Assembly (NCBI GenBank): GCA_013297545.1
Contig: JAAFHH010000220.1
Span: forward strand, 1 to 5,737
Direction: 5' to 3'
Source of the DNA: Alphaproteobacteria bacterium
Lineage (GTDB): Bacteria; Pseudomonadota; Alphaproteobacteria; Elsterales; Elsteraceae
Length of the DNA stretch: 5,737 nucleotides
The position numbers and the translations under genes are program-made. Of this stretch, positions 4,375 to 5,737 are shown in pieces (position 1 is the first letter of the stretch; each line of letters begins with the position of its first letter). The notes under the pieces were generated by a model. It made no database searches and had not been told where the DNA came from. It saw only the letters and a program-made list of their open reading frames with translations.

Positions 4375-5737
4375 GGTTCACTCCCCGCCGGCAGGCGCAG
4401 CACCACACTGGTGCCCGCCATCGGCGCAGTATCGATGGTAAGGTGGCCGCCCAGCAGCTCGATCAAGCCGCGCGCGATCGGCAAGCCAAGGCCAAGGCCA
4501 TTGACCGAGCGCGCGAGCCGCCCGTCGGCCTGGCGGAATGGTTCCAGTGCGGATGCCAATGCGTCGGGTGTCATGCCCGGCCCGCGATCGCGGATGCGCA
4601 ACACCACGGTGTCGCCATCGCGGCTGGCCACCACCTCAACCGTGCTCTCAGGCGGGCTGAAGCGAGTCGCGTTGCTGAGCAGATTGTCGAGCGCTTGGCG
4701 CAAGCGCGGGCCATCGGCCAATACCGCCGGCAGATCGTCTGGCAGCTCGACCGACACCGTGACGCGAGAGGTATCCCGGTGGCTCCACGCCCGTGCCCGT
4801 TCGCGCAGCAAGCGCTTCAGGTCGATCTGCTGCGGGCGCATGGCGAGCAGGCCGCCTTCGATCCGCATCAGGTCGATCATCGCAGTCACGATATCGAGCA
4901 GGCCGTGTGCACTGGCGAGCGCCTCGGCCGCCCAGACGGCTTCGATCTTGGTCGGATTGGCGTCGCGGATCAGCTCGCCAAAGCCGATGATGGCGTGCAG
5001 CGGGGTGAGCAGCTCGTGGCCGAGCATGGCAAGGAACTGCGACTTCAGCCGAGAGGCGGAGAGTGCCACCTCCCGCGCTTCGATCAGCGCTTGCTCGCGC
5101 TCCAAGCGCTCGCTCACACCGCGCAGGCGCACGGTGCGGAAGACATCGCTTTCAAAGCGGGTCTCGGTCACCGCGACATCGGCTGGCAGCGTGCTGCCAT
5201 CGGCGCGGTTGAGGGTGATGACATGCCACTGCGTGCCCGGCTGCGGCAGGGGGGCCGGGATCAGCGCTGTGATCGATTGGCCAAGCCAGCGCACCCGCGT
5301 GGTGGCAAACATCGCCTCCGCAGCCGCATTGAAGGCGTGGATGCAGCCTCTGGCATCCAGGCTGAGCATCCCTTCGGGCGAGCCTTCGATCATGGCGTCC
5401 AGCAGGGCCGATTGCCGGCGCGCCATTCGTTCTGCGTGGATCGCATCCCCAACATCGATGCCGACTGACAGGATGGCGAACCCGCCACCGGGCAGGGTCA
5501 GGCGCGACTTCACCCCCCACATCGGTTCCTGCACGACCACCGAGCGATAGGATTGGGCGAGGCCCGAGGCCAGCACCTGCTGTTCGACCTGGGTGATGCG
5601 CTCCAGCTCAGCGCTGTCGGGAAACATCTCCGCCGCCGTGTGGCCGAGCATCGAGGCTTCGGTTTTGGCCCAGCGATTGGTCGCGAACCGGTTGACGAAG
5701 CGGTAGTGCAGATCGCTGTCCTTGAGGTGCACAGTGA
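4371..5737 (-). CDS. PAS-PAS sensor histidine kinase (5' end beyond window)
   Basis: This is a two-component sensor kinase that autophosphorylates a histidine and passes the phosphate to a response regulator, which is not in this window. Numbering from the GTG at 5732: PAS 1 spans about 1-95, opening with KDSDLHYRFVN as in PAS_4 domains. PAS 2 spans about 105-205, with GMLSLDARGCIHAFNAAAEAMF (121-142). A short helical linker (about 207-228) leads to HisKA with phosphoacceptor H239 in GHELLTPLHAI, then HATPase_c with N354 in the N box, DRGPGM (382-387, G1), EPFRQAD (397-403, F box) and GLGLGLP (412-418, G2). All ATP-binding motifs are intact. There is no membrane segment or receiver domain in the visible part, suggesting a cytosolic sensor unless the missing N terminus adds one. 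The frame stays open to the edge, and the GTG sits inside the PAS fold, so it is probably not the true start. Confidence 0.93.
   Translation of the reverse strand, partial: TVHLKDSDLHYRFVNRFATNRWAKTEASMLGHTAAEMFPDSAELERITQVEQQVLASGLAQSYRSVVVQEPMWGVKSRLTLPGGGFAILSVGIDVGDAIHAERMARRQSALLDAMIEGSPEGMLSLDARGCIHAFNAAAEAMFATTRVRWLGQSITALIPAPLPQPGTQWHVITLNRADGSTLPADVAVTETRFESDVFRTVRLRGVSERLEREQALIEAREVALSASRLKSQFLAMLGHELLTPLHAIIGFGELIRDANPTKIEAVWAAEALASAHGLLDIVTAMIDLMRIEGGLLAMRPQQIDLKRLLRERARAWSHRDTSRVTVSVELPDDLPAVLADGPRLRQALDNLLSNATRFSPPESTVEVVASRDGDTVVLRIRDRGPGMTPDALASALEPFRQADGRLARSVNGLGLGLPIARGLIELLGGHLTIDTAPMAGTSVVLRLPAGSEP
4381..4386 (-). promoter_or_regulatory. Shine-Dalgarno of the ThDP enzyme gene, inside the kinase 3' end
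   Basis: Read on the minus strand this is GGGGAG, six bases before the ATG at 4374-4372 and within the last codons of the kinase gene. Together with the ATGA stop/start overlap (4374-4371) it fixes the enzyme's start and supports translational coupling. Confidence 0.7.

Noticed and set aside
4288..5550. 420-aa plus-strand open frame inside the kinase gene
   Set aside because: It is Ser/Arg-rich low-complexity translation antisense to a histidine kinase with all its motifs, which is common in GC-rich genes.
4371..5732. Treating the kinase as complete from the GTG at 5732
   Set aside because: The GTG falls just inside the first PAS domain and the frame remains open to the window edge, so it is reported as 5'-partial.

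Overview
The window reads as a GC-rich chromosomal segment from a proteobacterium, most likely an alphaproteobacterium. The reasons are the strong GC bias at third codon positions, the dapA-smpB pair typical of that class, and a ThDP enzyme annotated there as 'acetolactate synthase large subunit-like'. No rRNA, tRNA, CRISPR array, insertion sequence or phage gene is visible.

Layout from left to right. Positions 63-1419 (+) carry two housekeeping genes one base apart: dapA (lysine and diaminopimelate biosynthesis) and smpB (tmRNA partner in ribosome rescue). Positions 1420-1537 are a short convergent intergenic gap with a perfect 11-bp hairpin. Positions 2151-1538 (-) hold two small, overlapping, unrecognised genes, each encoding a protein with two predicted membrane segments. 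Positions 2152-2363 are a divergent intergenic region, AT-rich on its right side, with a small dyad and a 10-bp-period direct repeat. Positions 2364-2828 (+) encode an unrecognised protein with a single N-terminal membrane anchor.

The right half is a minus-strand pair. A PAS-PAS-HisKA-HATPase histidine kinase runs off the right edge (5737-4371). Its stop codon overlaps the start of a 514-aa ThDP-dependent enzyme (4374-2830) in an ATGA tetranucleotide, so the two are probably translationally coupled. The enzyme gene ends tail to tail with the membrane-anchored gene, with only one base between the two stop codons.

The left block is ordinary core metabolism and translation quality control. The parts worth attention are the kinase-ThDP enzyme coupling, the two-gene small membrane protein unit, and the unrecognised anchored protein. 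Nothing in the sequence alone proves a new system. These are accessory genes of unknown role next to a conserved core pair.
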